A stretch of 64,000 bases of DNA from Gemmatimonadaceae bacterium (lineage in GTDB: Bacteria > Gemmatimonadota > Gemmatimonadetes > Gemmatimonadales > Gemmatimonadaceae), in NCBI GenBank assembly GCA_036504815.1, contig DASXUN010000004.1:1-64000 (forward strand), in the 5' to 3' direction. The position numbers were made by a program, and so were the translations under genes. The notes below the pieces were generated by a model. It saw only the letters and a list, made by a program, of their open reading frames with translations, ran no database searches and was not told the DNA's origin. Of the stretch, positions 1 through 8,331 are shown piece by piece. Position 1 is the stretch's first letter. Each line of letters opens with the position of its first letter.

Positions 1-31
1 GGGGGGGCCCCCCCCGCCGCTCGTTCGGTGC

Positions 32-48
32 CGGTCGTTCAGCGACCG
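32..48 (-). terminator. Hairpin downstream of the first gene
   Basis: Six-base arms (CGGTCG and CGACCG) with a five-base loop lie 10-26 bases past the stop codon at 58-60. There is no T tract, so this is only a candidate 3'-end structure. Bases 1-15 just beyond it are a run of G followed by a run of C, itself a GC palindrome at the window edge. Confidence 0.3.
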
Positions 49-57
49 CGCGTTGCC

Positions 58-669
58 TCAGCGCGGCGCCGGCCGGATGCCACCGCTGATGAAGGCGATG
101 GAGATCCCCGTGTACTGCGCGGAGAAACCATCGAGGTCGGCACCGACGGTGCGGAGTTCGACGCCAATGCGGTTGCGCTTCGAGATCGGGAGCTCGACGC
201 CGGCGCCAAACGCCTGGCCCATGCCAGTGCTCGACTCCTCCTTGCCGGTCACCGTATCGAACTTGCCGACGCGGTTCCAGGTGAGCGAGGCGAATGCATA
301 CGGCAGGACGTACGAACGCTCACGCAGTCCGGAGAGCACGACGCCAAGGCCGGGGGAGAGGTAGGTCCATCCCGTCGTCGCGTCGGCGCTCTCGGCCCCC
401 GCGGCGAGCGGCAGGTCGAGCCGCCAGCCGATGAAGTGCTGCGGTCCGAAGCTGCGCGAAATGACGAGCCCCATCGCGTAGCCCGTCTTGCCGACGGCCT
501 TGAGGTCGCCGGAAGGGCTCGCGGTGCCCAGCGTGAAATAGGTGGCCGTCGGACGTCCGCCCGGCTGCGGTTGCGGCAGCACGACGGTCCCCGGCGCACC
601 GGCTTCAGGCTTCTGCGCGGCGGCCGTCGCCGCGGCAGTGGCCAGCAGGAGCAGAACGCGGCGCATCAT
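58..669 (-). CDS. Exported hypothetical protein, probable outer-membrane beta-barrel
   Basis: A 203-residue protein whose first 18 residues (MMRRVLLLLATAAATAAA) form a signal peptide. The mature part alternates polar and hydrophobic residues in short stretches rich in Gly and aromatics and ends in a barrel-like strand, as in small 8-stranded outer-membrane proteins. I recognise no family-specific motif. Its ATG overlaps the stop of the upstream lipoprotein gene (ATGA, 666-669), so the two are co-transcribed and probably translationally coupled. The barrel assignment is inferred from composition only; a soluble exported protein is possible. Confidence 0.6.
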   Translation of the reverse strand: MMRRVLLLLATAAATAAAQKPEAGAPGTVVLPQPQPGGRPTATYFTLGTASPSGDLKAVGKTGYAMGLVISRSFGPQHFIGWRLDLPLAAGAESADATTGWTYLSPGLGVVLSGLRERSYVLPYAFASLTWNRVGKFDTVTGKEESSTGMGQAFGAGVELPISKRNRIGVELRTVGADLDGFSAQYTGISIAFISGGIRPAPR

Positions 670-1142
670 GATCCACTCTCCAGGCGCTGTTGCAGTTCAC
701 GGTAGACGGACGTCCATCCGGCCTCTGCCGTGTTGACGAGCGTCGCGGTGAGCGACGTGGTGCCGCGATAGCGCGACTCGATCCCCATGCGAATGCGTCC
801 TTCGCCCGTCTTGATGCGAATGGTCATCCGCTCTTCGGTCAGGTACTGGCCGAAGCGCACGTCACTGGAGCGCCACTCCGTCTGCAGGTAGCCGCCCTCA
901 CGATCCATGATGCGGATGGCCGCGCGTTCACCGACGACGTCGATGACGGTCCGCCACACGCGATCGGCGTTCGTCGATTGAATCGGGATGTCCACCCAGT
1001 ACGGCCACTCGCGCACAGCAATTTCGGCGGGGAGGGAGGCAATCGCCGCCACCCGGACCGGGGCCTTCGCCGCGCAGCCCGCCGACGCCACCAGCGCCGC
1101 GGTCAGGGCGAGCCACCGGATTGAGAACCACTTCGTCTGCAT
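666..1142 (-). CDS. Putative lipoprotein of unknown function
   Basis: A 158-residue protein with a lipoprotein signal peptide: MQTKW, a hydrophobic run, then lipobox ASAGC with the lipidated Cys near residue 22. The mature part has no motif I recognise. A GTG in the same frame at 1172 would add ten residues, but I prefer the ATG at 1142. It has GAGG about seven bases upstream, and a TTGACA-type promoter at 1174-1203 would place the transcript start near 1167, downstream of the GTG. It forms a two-gene operon with the barrel-like gene that follows. Confidence 0.6.
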   Translation of the reverse strand: MQTKWFSIRWLALTAALVASAGCAAKAPVRVAAIASLPAEIAVREWPYWVDIPIQSTNADRVWRTVIDVVGERAAIRIMDREGGYLQTEWRSSDVRFGQYLTEERMTIRIKTGEGRIRMGIESRYRGTTSLTATLVNTAEAGWTSVYRELQQRLESGS

Positions 1143-1173
1143 GACATGCCTCAGTTGGAGGGGGAACCGCACA

Positions 1174-1203
1174 ACGCTAGACCTAAATGCGAAGGAGTGT
1201 CAA
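1174..1203 (-). promoter_or_regulatory. Sigma70-type promoter for the lipoprotein operon
   Basis: Read on the minus strand: a perfect TTGACA (1203-1198), an 18-base spacer, then TAGCGT (1179-1174). The predicted start near 1167 gives a short leader of about 25 bases to the ATG at 1142. The -35 is exact but the -10 keeps only the T-A---T positions. Confidence 0.5.
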
Positions 1204-1219
1204 GACTGCCCGCGACGTG

Positions 1220-2104
1220 CTACGCGCCATCGGTGCGGATGCGAATGAGTCCTTCCTGCGCGACGGACGCCACCAACTCGCCGCTGCGCGTGAATATGGC
1301 GCCGCGCGTGAAGCCCCGCGCGCCGGCTGCCGCCGGGCTTTCCATGCTGTACAGCAGCCAGTCATCGGCCCGGAATGGGCGATGCAGCCAGAGCGAATGA
1401 TCGAGCGAGGCGATCTGCAGGCGGCGGTCACGGTACGCCACGCCATGCGGATGCAGCGCCGTGGGGAGCAGGCCGTAATCCGACGCGTACGCCAGCACCG
1501 CCTGATGGACGATGTGCTCATCGGGGAGCCGCGACATCGCCTTGAACCAGACGTACCGCACCGGGTCGCGCGGCTCCGAGACGAACGGATCGACCGGATG
1601 CACGGTGCGGAAGTCGATCGGTCGATCCTGCGTGAGCACGGCCCGCATGGGCTCCGGGATGCGATCGGCACGCTCGCGAATGAGGTCGAGCTCCGACACG
1701 AGCGATTCGGGTGGCGGCACGTCCGGCATCGTCACCTGGTGCTCCAGTCCGGGTTCGCTGACGTGGAACGACGCCGAGAGGTGGAAGATCGCCTCGCCGT
1801 GCTGGATGGCGGTGACGCGCCGGCTGGTGAAGCTGCCGCCATCACGCGGCCGGTCCACGAAGAAGATGATGGGCGCCTTCAGGTCGCCGGCCCGCAGGAA
1901 ATAGCCGTGCACCGAGTGCGCGTCGCGTCCGGCCGCCACCGTGCGCTGGGCCGCCACGAGCGCCTGCGCGAAGACCTGCCCGCCGAACACCCGCCCCGAG
2001 CCGATGTCGCGGTTGGTGCCGCGATAGATGTTCACCTCGAGCGCCTCGAGGTCGAGCAGCGCGAGCAGCTCGTCCACCACCGGATGTCGTCCCTCGTCAC
2101 CCAT
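1220..2104 (-). CDS. tesB: Acyl-CoA thioesterase II (TesB family)
   Basis: Hydrolyses acyl-CoA to free fatty acid and CoA in the cytoplasm with a double hot-dog fold. The 294-residue length fits the family. Visible are the N-terminal hot-dog entry (YRGTNRDIGSGRVFGGQ), the catalytic Asp in ASLDHSLWLHR and the C-terminal Gln in VASVAQEGLIR, the residues expected of the Asp/Thr/Gln site. The frame is open to 2137, but the ATG at 2104 is chosen because GGGGAGGAG lies 8-10 bases upstream and the family starts close to this point. It follows the ALDH16 gene, separated by an 83-base spacer holding a triplicated 14-mer. Confidence 0.9.
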   Translation of the reverse strand: MGDEGRHPVVDELLALLDLEALEVNIYRGTNRDIGSGRVFGGQVFAQALVAAQRTVAAGRDAHSVHGYFLRAGDLKAPIIFFVDRPRDGGSFTSRRVTAIQHGEAIFHLSASFHVSEPGLEHQVTMPDVPPPESLVSELDLIRERADRIPEPMRAVLTQDRPIDFRTVHPVDPFVSEPRDPVRYVWFKAMSRLPDEHIVHQAVLAYASDYGLLPTALHPHGVAYRDRRLQIASLDHSLWLHRPFRADDWLLYSMESPAAAGARGFTRGAIFTRSGELVASVAQEGLIRIRTDGA

Positions 2105-2124
2105 GCGCTGTCTCCTCCCCGGTC

Positions 2125-2166
2125 CGCCAACTGCCATCGGCCAGCTGCCATCCGCCTTCTGCCATC
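2125..2166 (-). repeat. Three tandem 14-bp repeats after the ALDH16 stop codon
   Basis: On the minus strand the three contiguous units read GATGGCAGAAGGCG, GATGGCAGCTGGCC and GATGGCAGTTGGCG. The first half is constant and the second half varies as G--GGC-, so each 14-mer is two heptamers of the type GNNGGNN. The array begins about 20 bases after the ALDH16 stop and ends about 20 bases before the tesB start, leaving the tesB ribosome-binding site clear. Confidence 0.85.
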
Positions 2167-2187
2167 ACCATCACCACCGCCCAGGAC

Positions 2188-4575
2188 TCACTCCCCGTAC
2201 GGAATCCAGATGTTCTTCACCTGCACCGACTCACGCAGGTACACGCGCCCCTCACCCTCGACCACGTCGTACCAGTCCGGCGACGCGCTCGCGCACCAGG
2301 TGCGCTTCATGTTCGCCGCCGACGCATACTCCACCGTCTTCACCCCCGCGGCGCTTCCGCGATACCAGACCGCATCGACATCCTCGTGCTCGGCGAGCAC
2401 CTTCACCAGCGCGTCGCGCTCCCCGGTGACGATGTTCACCACGCCGCCCGGCAGGTCCGAGGTCTCGAACACCTGGTAGAGATCGGTGGCCGCCAGCGGA
2501 TGCCGCTCGCTTGGCACCGCGACGACCGTGTTGCCGGTCGCGATGAGCGGGGCGACGAGCGAGAGGAGGCCAAGCAGCGGCGCGTCCTCGGATGCTCCCA
2601 CGCCAACGACGCCGATGGGCTCGTGCATCGCCAGCGCCACCCCGCGCAGTGGCACGCCATGCACCGCGCCGTCCCACTTGTCGGCCCACGCGGCGTACGT
2701 GAAGAGGCGGCGCACCGACGCGTCCACTTCGCGCCGTCCTGCGGCGGTCGTGCCGCCCGTCATCGCCGCCAGTCGTGCCGCGAACTCGGCGCGGCGCGCG
2801 TCGAGGTTCTCGCCGATGTAGTACAGAACCTGCGCGCGCAGGTGTCCCGTGCTCGCCGCCCATCCCTTGGCCGCGTGCGCCGCTTCGACCGCGTTGCGGA
2901 TGTCCTTGCGATTGCCGTCGCCGACTTCGCCGAGGATGCGCCCCTTGGGCGTCGTCACGACACGGGAGTAGCCGCTGTCGGGACGCGCCTGCTTGCCGGC
3001 GATGTAGAGCTTGGCGGTGCGGTCGACCGCGCCGCCTGAAGACGGCGTGACGGAAGACGGAAGACGGGTGACGGACGAAGTCGAACGACGGGCCTCCCGT
3101 CTCCCGTCTCCCGTCTTCCGTCTGCGCATGTACTCCCACATTCCTTCGCGCCCACCCTCGCGCCCGAAGCCGCTCTCGCGATAGCCGCCGAAACCGGCCG
3201 CGGCGTCGAAGAGGTTCGTGGCGTTCACCCAGACCACGCCGGCCTTGATCTTCGGCGCGATGTCGAGCGCGAGGTTGATGTTCTCGGTCCAGACCGAGGC
3301 GGCGAGGCCGTACGGCGTGTTGTTCGCGAGCGCCACGGCCTCTTCCGGCGTGCGGAACGTCATCGCCACCAGCACCGGGCCGAAGATCTCCACCTGCGCG
3401 ATGGTGCTCGACGGAAAGACGTCGGTGCAGAGCGTGGGCGGATAGAACGAGCCTGACGTTGGCACCGGCCGTGCCGGCTGCCAGACCGTTGCTCCTTCCT
3501 GCTTCCCCTGCTCCACCAGCGCGCGGATGCGCTCGAGCTGGACCGGCGCCACCACGGCGCCCATGTCGATGGTCTTGTCGAGCGGCGGTCCGAGACGAAG
3601 CTTCTCCATCCGCGCGCGCAGCTTGCCGTACAGCTTCTCGGCGATGCCCTCTTGCACGAGCAGGCGCGAGCCGGCGCAGCAGACCTGCCCCTGGTTGAAC
3701 CAGATGGCATCCACGACCCCCTCGACGACGCCATCGAGATCGGCATCCTCGAAGACGACGAACGGACTCTTGCCGCCGAGTTCGAGCGAGAGCTTCTTGC
3801 CGCTCCCGGCCGTCGCCCGGCGGATGATCTTCCCCACTTCGGTGGAGCCGGTGAAGGCGATCTTGTCCACCTTGGGGTGATTCACCAGCGCGGCGCCGGT
3901 CTCGCCGTCACCGGTGATGACATTCAGCACGCCCGCCGGGAGTCCCGCCTGCCGCGCGAACTCCGCGAAGAGCAGCGCGGTGAGCGGCGTGAACTCGGCC
4001 GGCTTCAGCACGACCGTGTTTCCGGCGGCGAGCGCCGGCGCCACTTTCCACGAGAGCATCAGCAGCGGGAAGTTCCAGGGGATGATCTGCCCGACGACCC
4101 CCACGGGTCCGTAGCCGGCGAACTCGGTGTCGGCCAGTTGCGCCCACCCGGCGTGATGATAGAAGTGACGCGCCACGAGCGGCACATCCACGTCGCGCGA
4201 CTCGCGAATGGGCTTGCCATTGTCGAGCGTCTCGAGCACCGCGAACAGCCGCGCATGCTTCTGCACCATGCGGGCGAGGGCGTACAGGTGCCGCGCGCGG
4301 GCGTGCGGCGTGAGCTTGCTCCAGGCCGGATAGGCCTTGCGCGCAGCCGCCACGGCGGCAGCCACGTCCTTCGCCGTCCCCTGCGTCACGCGCGCGAGGC
4401 GCGTTCCCGTCGAGGGATCAACGGTGTCGAACGTCTTCCCCGCTCTCGTCCACGAACCGCCAATGAAGTGCCCGAAGGTGCCGTCGTGCGCGGCCAGCCA
4501 GGCGCGCGCCGGTGCGTCGGCCTCGGGGGCGGGGCCGTACTCCATCGTCTGGAACAGCTCGGCTACGGTCGCCAT
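2188..4575 (-). CDS. ALDH16-type two-domain aldehyde dehydrogenase
   Basis: A 795-residue protein with two aldehyde dehydrogenase domains. Domain 1 (about 35-480) is complete: PWNFP (Asn168), ELGGKS (Glu265), FTGSTEVGK and NQGQVCCAGSR, with catalytic Cys299 by alignment to ALDH2. Domain 2 (about 515-795) keeps the fold (PIGVVG, GNTVV, GGVVNIVTG) but has neither the Glu nor the Cys motif. This catalytic-plus-degenerate arrangement is that of ALDH16. The start at 4575 follows the deoC stop by five bases, so acetaldehyde released by DeoC is a likely substrate. Residues about 485-509, in the linker, are encoded by a heptamer-repeat hairpin (3049-3122). An upstream frame extension to 4701 overlaps deoC and was not used. 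Confidence 0.88.
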   Translation of the reverse strand: MATVAELFQTMEYGPAPEADAPARAWLAAHDGTFGHFIGGSWTRAGKTFDTVDPSTGTRLARVTQGTAKDVAAAVAAARKAYPAWSKLTPHARARHLYALARMVQKHARLFAVLETLDNGKPIRESRDVDVPLVARHFYHHAGWAQLADTEFAGYGPVGVVGQIIPWNFPLLMLSWKVAPALAAGNTVVLKPAEFTPLTALLFAEFARQAGLPAGVLNVITGDGETGAALVNHPKVDKIAFTGSTEVGKIIRRATAGSGKKLSLELGGKSPFVVFEDADLDGVVEGVVDAIWFNQGQVCCAGSRLLVQEGIAEKLYGKLRARMEKLRLGPPLDKTIDMGAVVAPVQLERIRALVEQGKQEGATVWQPARPVPTSGSFYPPTLCTDVFPSSTIAQVEIFGPVLVAMTFRTPEEAVALANNTPYGLAASVWTENINLALDIAPKIKAGVVWVNATNLFDAAAGFGGYRESGFGREGGREGMWEYMRRRKTGDGRREARRSTSSVTRLPSSVTPSSGGAVDRTAKLYIAGKQARPDSGYSRVVTTPKGRILGEVGDGNRKDIRNAVEAAHAAKGWAASTGHLRAQVLYYIGENLDARRAEFAARLAAMTGGTTAAGRREVDASVRRLFTYAAWADKWDGAVHGVPLRGVALAMHEPIGVVGVGASEDAPLLGLLSLVAPLIATGNTVVAVPSERHPLAATDLYQVFETSDLPGGVVNIVTGERDALVKVLAEHEDVDAVWYRGSAAGVKTVEYASAANMKRTWCASASPDWYDVVEGEGRVYLRESVQVKNIWIPYGE
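3049..3122. repeat. Inverted heptamer-repeat element inside the ALDH16 linker
   Basis: The right arm (3095-3122) is four 7-bp units TCCCGTC, TCCCGTC, TCCCGTC, TTCCGTC. The left arm (3049-3075) is its reverse complement at 24 of 27 positions, with 19 bases between. The element is translated in frame as a Gly/Arg/Ser/Thr-rich linker between the two ALDH domains. The same heptamers recur at 29083-29124. Confidence 0.88.
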
Positions 4576-4580
4576 GGTCG

Positions 4581-5537
4581 TCAGGGCATCGGGTGGTGGT
4601 GCGCCGCGGCATAGCGCCCGGTCACGAACATCTCGAGCTGGCGCTCGAGGTCGGTGAGCAGGCTGCTGGCGCCAAAACGGAACAGGGTGGGCTCGAGCCA
4701 TTCGCGGCCGAGCTCCTCATTCATCAGCATCAGGAACTCGAGCGCCTGCTTCGCCGTGCGAATGCCGCCGGCCGGCTTGTAGCCGATCTGGAAGCCAGTG
4801 CGCTCGCGGTACTCGCGGATCTGCCGCACCATCGCCAGCGAGACGGGGAGCGTGGCGTTGACGCTCTCCTTGCCGGTGGACGTCTTGATGAAATCGGCGC
4901 CGGCCTGCATCGCCACCCAGCTCGCGCGCGCCACGTTGGTGAGCGTGGCCAGTTCGCCGGTGGCGAGGATCACCTTGAGGTGCGCCTCGCCGCAGGCTTC
5001 GCGGAAGGCGCGCACCTCGTCGTAGAGCTTCTCCCACTGGCCCGTGAGGACGAAGCCGCGCGTGATGACGACGTCGATCTCGCGCGCGCCGGCCTGCACC
5101 GAAGCGCCGATCTCCTCGACGCGCTGCTTGAACGGCGACAGCCCGGCGGGAAAGCCGGTGCTCACCGCGGCCACCGGGATGCCGCTCCCCTCGAGCGCGG
5201 CCACGGCCGTGGGCACCATCTCGTGGTACACGCACACCGCACCGACGGTGGGACGCAGCGACGCCACGCCGAGCGCTTCCTCGAGATCGGGGCGCAGCGG
5301 GTGCCGCGCCTTGGCGCAAAGCCGCTTCACGTTGCCGGGCGTGTCGTCGCCGCTCAGCGTCGTGAGGTCGATGAGCGTGATGGCGCGCAGCAGCCAGGCG
5401 GCCTGCCACTGCTTCTTCACCGTGCGGCGCGTGCCGATGGTCGCCGCGCGCCGCTCGGCCGCGCTGCGGTTCACGCGAATGGCGCGCACGCGCTCGAGGT
5501 CGAGCGGCTCGCCCGGGTTGCGCGTGATCGCGCTCAC
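4581..5537 (-). CDS. deoC: Deoxyribose-phosphate aldolase
   Basis: Cleaves 2-deoxyribose-5-phosphate to acetaldehyde and glyceraldehyde-3-phosphate through a Lys Schiff base. The 318 residues match the longer DeoC forms. Key parts are IDLTTLSGDDT (Asp57 region), KVILATGEL (Lys188) and ADFIKTSTGK, with Lys218 as Schiff-base lysine, plus the C-terminal phosphate-binding KPAGGIRT. It is directly upstream of the ALDH16 gene (five-base gap), which fits a deoxynucleoside-catabolic pair: aldolase, then acetaldehyde oxidation. A NupG-like transporter at 29-30 kb could supply substrate but is not linked. Confidence 0.93.
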   Translation of the reverse strand: MSAITRNPGEPLDLERVRAIRVNRSAAERRAATIGTRRTVKKQWQAAWLLRAITLIDLTTLSGDDTPGNVKRLCAKARHPLRPDLEEALGVASLRPTVGAVCVYHEMVPTAVAALEGSGIPVAAVSTGFPAGLSPFKQRVEEIGASVQAGAREIDVVITRGFVLTGQWEKLYDEVRAFREACGEAHLKVILATGELATLTNVARASWVAMQAGADFIKTSTGKESVNATLPVSLAMVRQIREYRERTGFQIGYKPAGGIRTAKQALEFLMLMNEELGREWLEPTLFRFGASSLLTDLERQLEMFVTGRYAAAHHHPMP

Positions 5538-5571
5538 GACGCCACGCCGGCGTTTGCGCGACGATCCGGGC

Positions 5572-6873
5572 TCACGGCCGCACGCGATGCATCATCCGCG
5601 GGAAGGCAATGCACTCGCGGATGTGCTGCACGCCGCAGATCCAGGCGACGGTGCGCTCGAGCCCGAGGCCGAAACCCGAGTGCACGAACGTGCCGTACTT
5701 GCGCAGGTCGAGATACCAGCCGTACGCGTCCATCGGCAGCCCTTCGTGCGTGATGCGGGCCACCATCTTGTCGTAATCGTCCTCGCGCTGCGACCCGCCG
5801 ATGATCTCGCCGTACCCCTCGTGCGCCAGCAGGTCGGCACAGAGCACGGTGCGCGGATCGTCCGGATTCTCCTTCATGTAGAAGGCCTTCGCCTCCTTCG
5901 GGTAGTTGCACACGAAGACGGGGCGGTCGTAGTCGGCCACCAGCAGCGCTTCGTCTTCGGCACCCAGGTCGTCGCCCCACTTGATGTCGCTCCCTTTCTT
6001 CCGGAGGATCTCCACCGCCTCGGTATACGGAATGCGCGGAAAGCCGCCGTTCACCGTCTCCAGCTTCGACGTGTCGCGTTCCAGCTCCTTCAGTTCGGCC
6101 GCGCGCCGCGTGAGGCAGCGCTGCACGAGATAGCTGACGAACTCCTCCTGCAGGTCCTGGTTCATCGCCTGGTCATACCACGCCATCTCGGGTTCGATCA
6201 TCCAGAACTCGGTGAGGTGGCGGCGCGTCTTGCTCTTCTCGGCGCGGAACGTGGGGCCGAAGGTGTAGATGCGTCCAAAGGCGGCGGCCGCCGCCTCGCC
6301 GTACAGCTGGCCCGTCTGCGCCAGGTAGGCCGTCCCTTCGTCGAAGTACTCCGTCTCGAACAGGCCGGCGCGCTCGCCGATGGCGGCCGTGAGAATCGGC
6401 GTGTCGACGCGCAGGAAGCCGCGTTCGTAGAAGAAGTCGTGGATCCCCTGCTCCACCTCGTGCCGCACTCGCGCAATGGCCGCCTGGCGCGGCGACCGCA
6501 GCCAGAGGTGCCGGTTGTCGAGCAGGAAGTCGATGCCGTGCTCCTTGGGCTGGATGGGATAGTCGAGCGGCGAAGCGCCGACAATGCCGAGCGCCGTCAC
6601 GCCGAGCTCGAATCCGCCCGGTGCGCGATCGTCGGCGCGCACTTCGCCCGTCACGGCCACGCTCGTCTCGAGCGTCAGTTCGGCGAAGCGCGCCCAATCG
6701 TTCTCGGGCATCTGCTTCTTCACGAGGACGCACTGCAGGACGCCGCTCCCGTCGCGCATCACGATGAAGGCGACCTTGCCGCTCGACCGCAGGTGGCTCA
6801 CCCACCCGCGCACGGTCACGGCCTGGCCGGTGTACTTCGCAAGTTCTCCGATGCGGGCAAACGTCTGGCTCAC
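5572..6873 (-). CDS. asnS: Asparaginyl-tRNA synthetase
   Basis: Class II synthetase charging tRNA-Asn, 433 residues. The N-terminal OB-fold anticodon-binding domain (QAVTVRGWVSHLRSSGKVAF) is followed by the catalytic core, with motif 2 FGPTFRAEKSKTRRHLTEFW and motif 3 GFGLGLERTVAWICG. The ERLV-type ending and the AEKSKTRRHL sequence separate AsnS from AspS. The frame is open to 7215, but the GTG at 6873 is the start that matches the family N terminus (SQTFARIGELAKY). It has AGGGGA about nine bases upstream and begins five bases after the stop of the preceding gene. Confidence 0.93.
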   Translation of the reverse strand: MSQTFARIGELAKYTGQAVTVRGWVSHLRSSGKVAFIVMRDGSGVLQCVLVKKQMPENDWARFAELTLETSVAVTGEVRADDRAPGGFELGVTALGIVGASPLDYPIQPKEHGIDFLLDNRHLWLRSPRQAAIARVRHEVEQGIHDFFYERGFLRVDTPILTAAIGERAGLFETEYFDEGTAYLAQTGQLYGEAAAAAFGRIYTFGPTFRAEKSKTRRHLTEFWMIEPEMAWYDQAMNQDLQEEFVSYLVQRCLTRRAAELKELERDTSKLETVNGGFPRIPYTEAVEILRKKGSDIKWGDDLGAEDEALLVADYDRPVFVCNYPKEAKAFYMKENPDDPRTVLCADLLAHEGYGEIIGGSQREDDYDKMVARITHEGLPMDAYGWYLDLRKYGTFVHSGFGLGLERTVAWICGVQHIRECIAFPRMMHRVRP

Positions 6874-6877
6874 GCGA

Positions 6878-8185
6878 TTACTTCCCCTGGTAACGGATTC
6901 GGTAGACGGTCCCACTGAGATCGTCGGTAATGTAGATCGATCCGTCGGGCGCCTGCGCGATGCCCGTCGGCCGGTGATTGCGGGCGCCCGCCGGCGGCGG
7001 TCCCGCGGTGCGGTTGCCCTTGAACGCCTCGGAGGCAAAACCGTCGGCGAAGGTGCGCGCCGCGCCGGCCGCCCGCCCGCGGGCCAGCGGCACGAACGAG
7101 ACGCGGAAGCCGTCCTGCACCAGCGGCGCGCGGTTCCACGATCCGTGGAAGACGACGAACGCGCCGTGGCGATACTCCGACGGGAACGACTTGCCCGTGT
7201 AGAAGAGCAGCGCATTCGGGGCCCAGTGGCCCGGGAAGGCGTAGACCGGCCCCTTCTTCGCCGCGCAACGGCCCACCTGCTTGCCGTCCCCGCCGTACTC
7301 TGGCGCGAGCACCAGCTTCTTGAGCTCCGTGGAGTAGTAGCAATAAGGCCAGCCGAAATCGTCGCCCAGCCGGAGTTGCAGCAGCTCCTCGCCGGGATTT
7401 TCGGCGTTGTAGTCGTCGCTGAAGCCCCAGTTCATCGCCAGCTGATCGCGTCCGTGCATCATCGTCCAGAGTTCGTCCGCCGGCTCGTTCCACGCGAGGC
7501 CGACGGCGTTGCGGATGCCCGTCGCGAAGCGACGGCCGCTCGCCAGCGTCTGCCGCGGACGGTTGGCATCGAACGTCCAGATGCCGGCGCGCGTCTCGAG
7601 CTCGACGCAGGGATCCACGCCCTTGGAATTCGGCTGCCGGTCGCGCTCCTGGCACGAGTTGGTGCGCGATCCGACGTTGAGGTACAGCACGCTGCCGTGC
7701 ACCACGAAGTTGTAGGCGTTGTGGCCGCCGGTCGGGAGGTCCACGAGAATCGTGTCCGCCGTCCCCAGCATCGTGTCGCCCACCGCGTAGCGGTATCGCA
7801 CGACATTGTTGCGGTCCGTCGCCCACAGGAATCCGCCACCAAGGGCGATGCCGGTGCCGCCACTTCCGCCAAGCCGGCGCACCAGGTCGGCGCGCCCGTC
7901 ACCATCGGTGTCGCGCAGCAGGATCACGCCCCCACCGGGTCCGGTGCCAGTTCCGCTCTCGGCGCCGCCACGCGCCGGATTGGCGTTGATGAGCACGTCG
8001 CCGTTGGCGGCCACCACCACGTGGCGCGGCGCACCGAGACGATCCGCGACGACCTGCGCGCAGAATCCGGCCGGCACGGTCAGGCCCGCGTCGCACGCAA
8101 GCTTGGTCGACTGCGCCGACAGCAGCGCAGGCGCCGCCGTGAGGGCGGCGATGCACAGGAATCGCGGGGCAAAGGAGAGGCGCAT
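6878..8185 (-). CDS. Secreted glucose/sorbosone dehydrogenase-like beta-propeller
   Basis: A 435-residue protein with a signal peptide ending LLSAQS. The mature part is a six-bladed GSDH-type propeller: LGAPRHVVVAANGDVLINAN, the blade repeats GIALGGGFLWATDRN and TGIRNAVGLAWNEP, and the C-terminal PTGIAQAPDGSIYITDD. Relatives are PQQ-dependent soluble sugar dehydrogenases, but many members are uncharacterised and PQQ binding cannot be shown from motifs alone. Several Cys suggest disulfides in the periplasm. It heads the asnS pair and is divergent from the gene at 8332. Confidence 0.78.
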   Translation of the reverse strand: MRLSFAPRFLCIAALTAAPALLSAQSTKLACDAGLTVPAGFCAQVVADRLGAPRHVVVAANGDVLINANPARGGAESGTGTGPGGGVILLRDTDGDGRADLVRRLGGSGGTGIALGGGFLWATDRNNVVRYRYAVGDTMLGTADTILVDLPTGGHNAYNFVVHGSVLYLNVGSRTNSCQERDRQPNSKGVDPCVELETRAGIWTFDANRPRQTLASGRRFATGIRNAVGLAWNEPADELWTMMHGRDQLAMNWGFSDDYNAENPGEELLQLRLGDDFGWPYCYYSTELKKLVLAPEYGGDGKQVGRCAAKKGPVYAFPGHWAPNALLFYTGKSFPSEYRHGAFVVFHGSWNRAPLVQDGFRVSFVPLARGRAAGAARTFADGFASEAFKGNRTAGPPPAGARNHRPTGIAQAPDGSIYITDDLSGTVYRIRYQGK

Positions 8186-8256
8186 GGCGGACTCGGGGCT
8201 GATCAGGGAGGCGAAATCCGGGGGACAACCTCGTCACGGACCGGACCCATCGGCCC

Positions 8257-8284
8257 TTGCCCGCAGACGCAATCAATATAGTAT
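8257..8284 (+). promoter_or_regulatory. Possible promoter for the small exported protein
   Basis: TTGCCC (8257-8262), a 16-base spacer, then TAGTAT (8279-8284), about 48 bases before the ATG at 8332. A TATAGT overlapping the -10 gives a shorter 14-base spacing. The 146-base divergent spacer shows nothing else clear. Confidence 0.3.
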
Positions 8285-8331
8285 GAGCGGCGCGGCACCG
8301 AGATCTTCAATTACCGGCCGGAGTAACCTCA

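Noticed and set aside
1-15. G-run/C-run palindrome at the window start as a functional element
   Set aside because: It lies on the window edge and could be part of a longer structure; there is too little sequence to interpret.
5572-7215. 547-residue version of AsnS
   Set aside because: The extra N-terminal stretch lies antisense-like within the preceding gene and is low complexity; the GTG at 6873 matches the family start.
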